Below, one piece after another: positions 15,130 through 15,181 of a stretch of 15,181 bases of DNA. The notes beneath the pieces were generated by a model, which made no database searches, was not told the origin of the DNA, and worked only from the letters and a program-made list of their open reading frames with translations. The DNA is taken from assembly GCA_963530895.1 (NCBI GenBank), contig CAUSFO010000039.1:1-15181 (forward strand). Reading direction: 5' to 3'. A program made the position numbers and the translations under genes. This DNA is from JABCPE02 sp963530895 (lineage in GTDB: Bacteria > Bacteroidota > Bacteroidia > Flavobacteriales > Weeksellaceae). Within the stretch, counting starts at the first letter, position 1, and each line of letters begins with the position of its first letter.

Positions 15130-15180
15130 CTAGTCAAAGTTTTTGGTAGTGCCATACACGGAGTTTCTGCCCAGACCATC
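15130..15180 (-). CDS. Possible C-terminal end of a minus-strand gene (partial)
   Basis: Read leftward from the right edge, one frame gives DGLGRNSVYGTTKNFD and then TAG at 15130-15132. The composition looks protein-like, and the 36 bases up to the end of the amidotransferase gene would suit a convergent gene end. However, another minus-strand frame is also open here and 16 residues are too few for recognition. No terminator is visible between the two genes. Confidence 0.25.
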   Translation of the reverse strand, partial: DGLGRNSVYGTTKNFD

Positions 15181-15181
15181 A

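Noticed and set aside
1..15181. Search for CRISPR repeats, insertion sequences, integrase or phage genes, tRNA/rRNA
   Set aside because: No regularly spaced repeats, transposase motifs, terminal inverted repeats or tRNA-like cloverleafs were seen; the window is core envelope genes.

Overview
The window looks like a stretch of core chromosome from a low-GC member of the Flavobacteriia, most likely the Weeksellaceae (Chryseobacterium/Riemerella/Elizabethkingia-like). The placement is an inference. It rests on the AT-rich code, the lack of Shine-Dalgarno sequences, promoter elements of the Bacteroidota type (TTG ~17-19 nt upstream of TAnnTTTG), three families I recognise as typical of Bacteroidota (DUF6702, DUF2480, DUF6089), and the gene order DUF6089-uppS-bamA-ompH-ompH. 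I see no insertion sequence, phage gene, CRISPR array, tRNA or rRNA.

Layout. (1) 1-3326: the last codons of a probable RapZ-C-like gene, an OafA-type membrane acyltransferase with a C-terminal SGNH domain, a MurU-like sugar-1-phosphate nucleotidyltransferase and a LOG-family phosphoribohydrolase, packed as one operon. (2) 3330-3905: a single-gene unit for a small exported DUF6702 protein. It is preceded by a near-perfect sigma-54 (-24/-12) sequence and closed by a strong terminator. (3) 3918-7361: a minus-strand DUF2480 gene and the divergent pair lpxB-comEC. The two directions share a ~50 bp promoter region, and the lpxB promoter lies partly inside the start of the DUF2480 gene. (4) 7362-7725: a gene-poor gap. 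It holds a probable minus-strand small structured RNA with its own -7 element and a terminator that only makes sense in the minus direction, followed by a clear plus-strand promoter for the next operon. (5) 7726-13006: a DUF6089 outer-membrane barrel protein, uppS, bamA and two Skp/OmpH-like chaperones, closed by a strong palindromic terminator. (6) 13032-15093: a hotdog thioesterase, an RfbD-like dTDP-4-dehydrorhamnose reductase and a class I glutamine amidotransferase. A possible minus-strand gene end lies at the right edge.

The common theme is the cell envelope: lipid A (lpxB), the undecaprenyl carrier (uppS), outer-membrane protein assembly (bamA and two periplasmic chaperones), cell-wall sugar salvage (MurU-like), O-acylation (OafA-like) and rhamnose supply (rfbD-like). 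The observations most worth a second look are the candidate small RNA at ~7360-7508 and the sigma-54 element at 3330-3344. Most of the rest is ordinary core gene content, and I do not see a convincing new multi-gene system.
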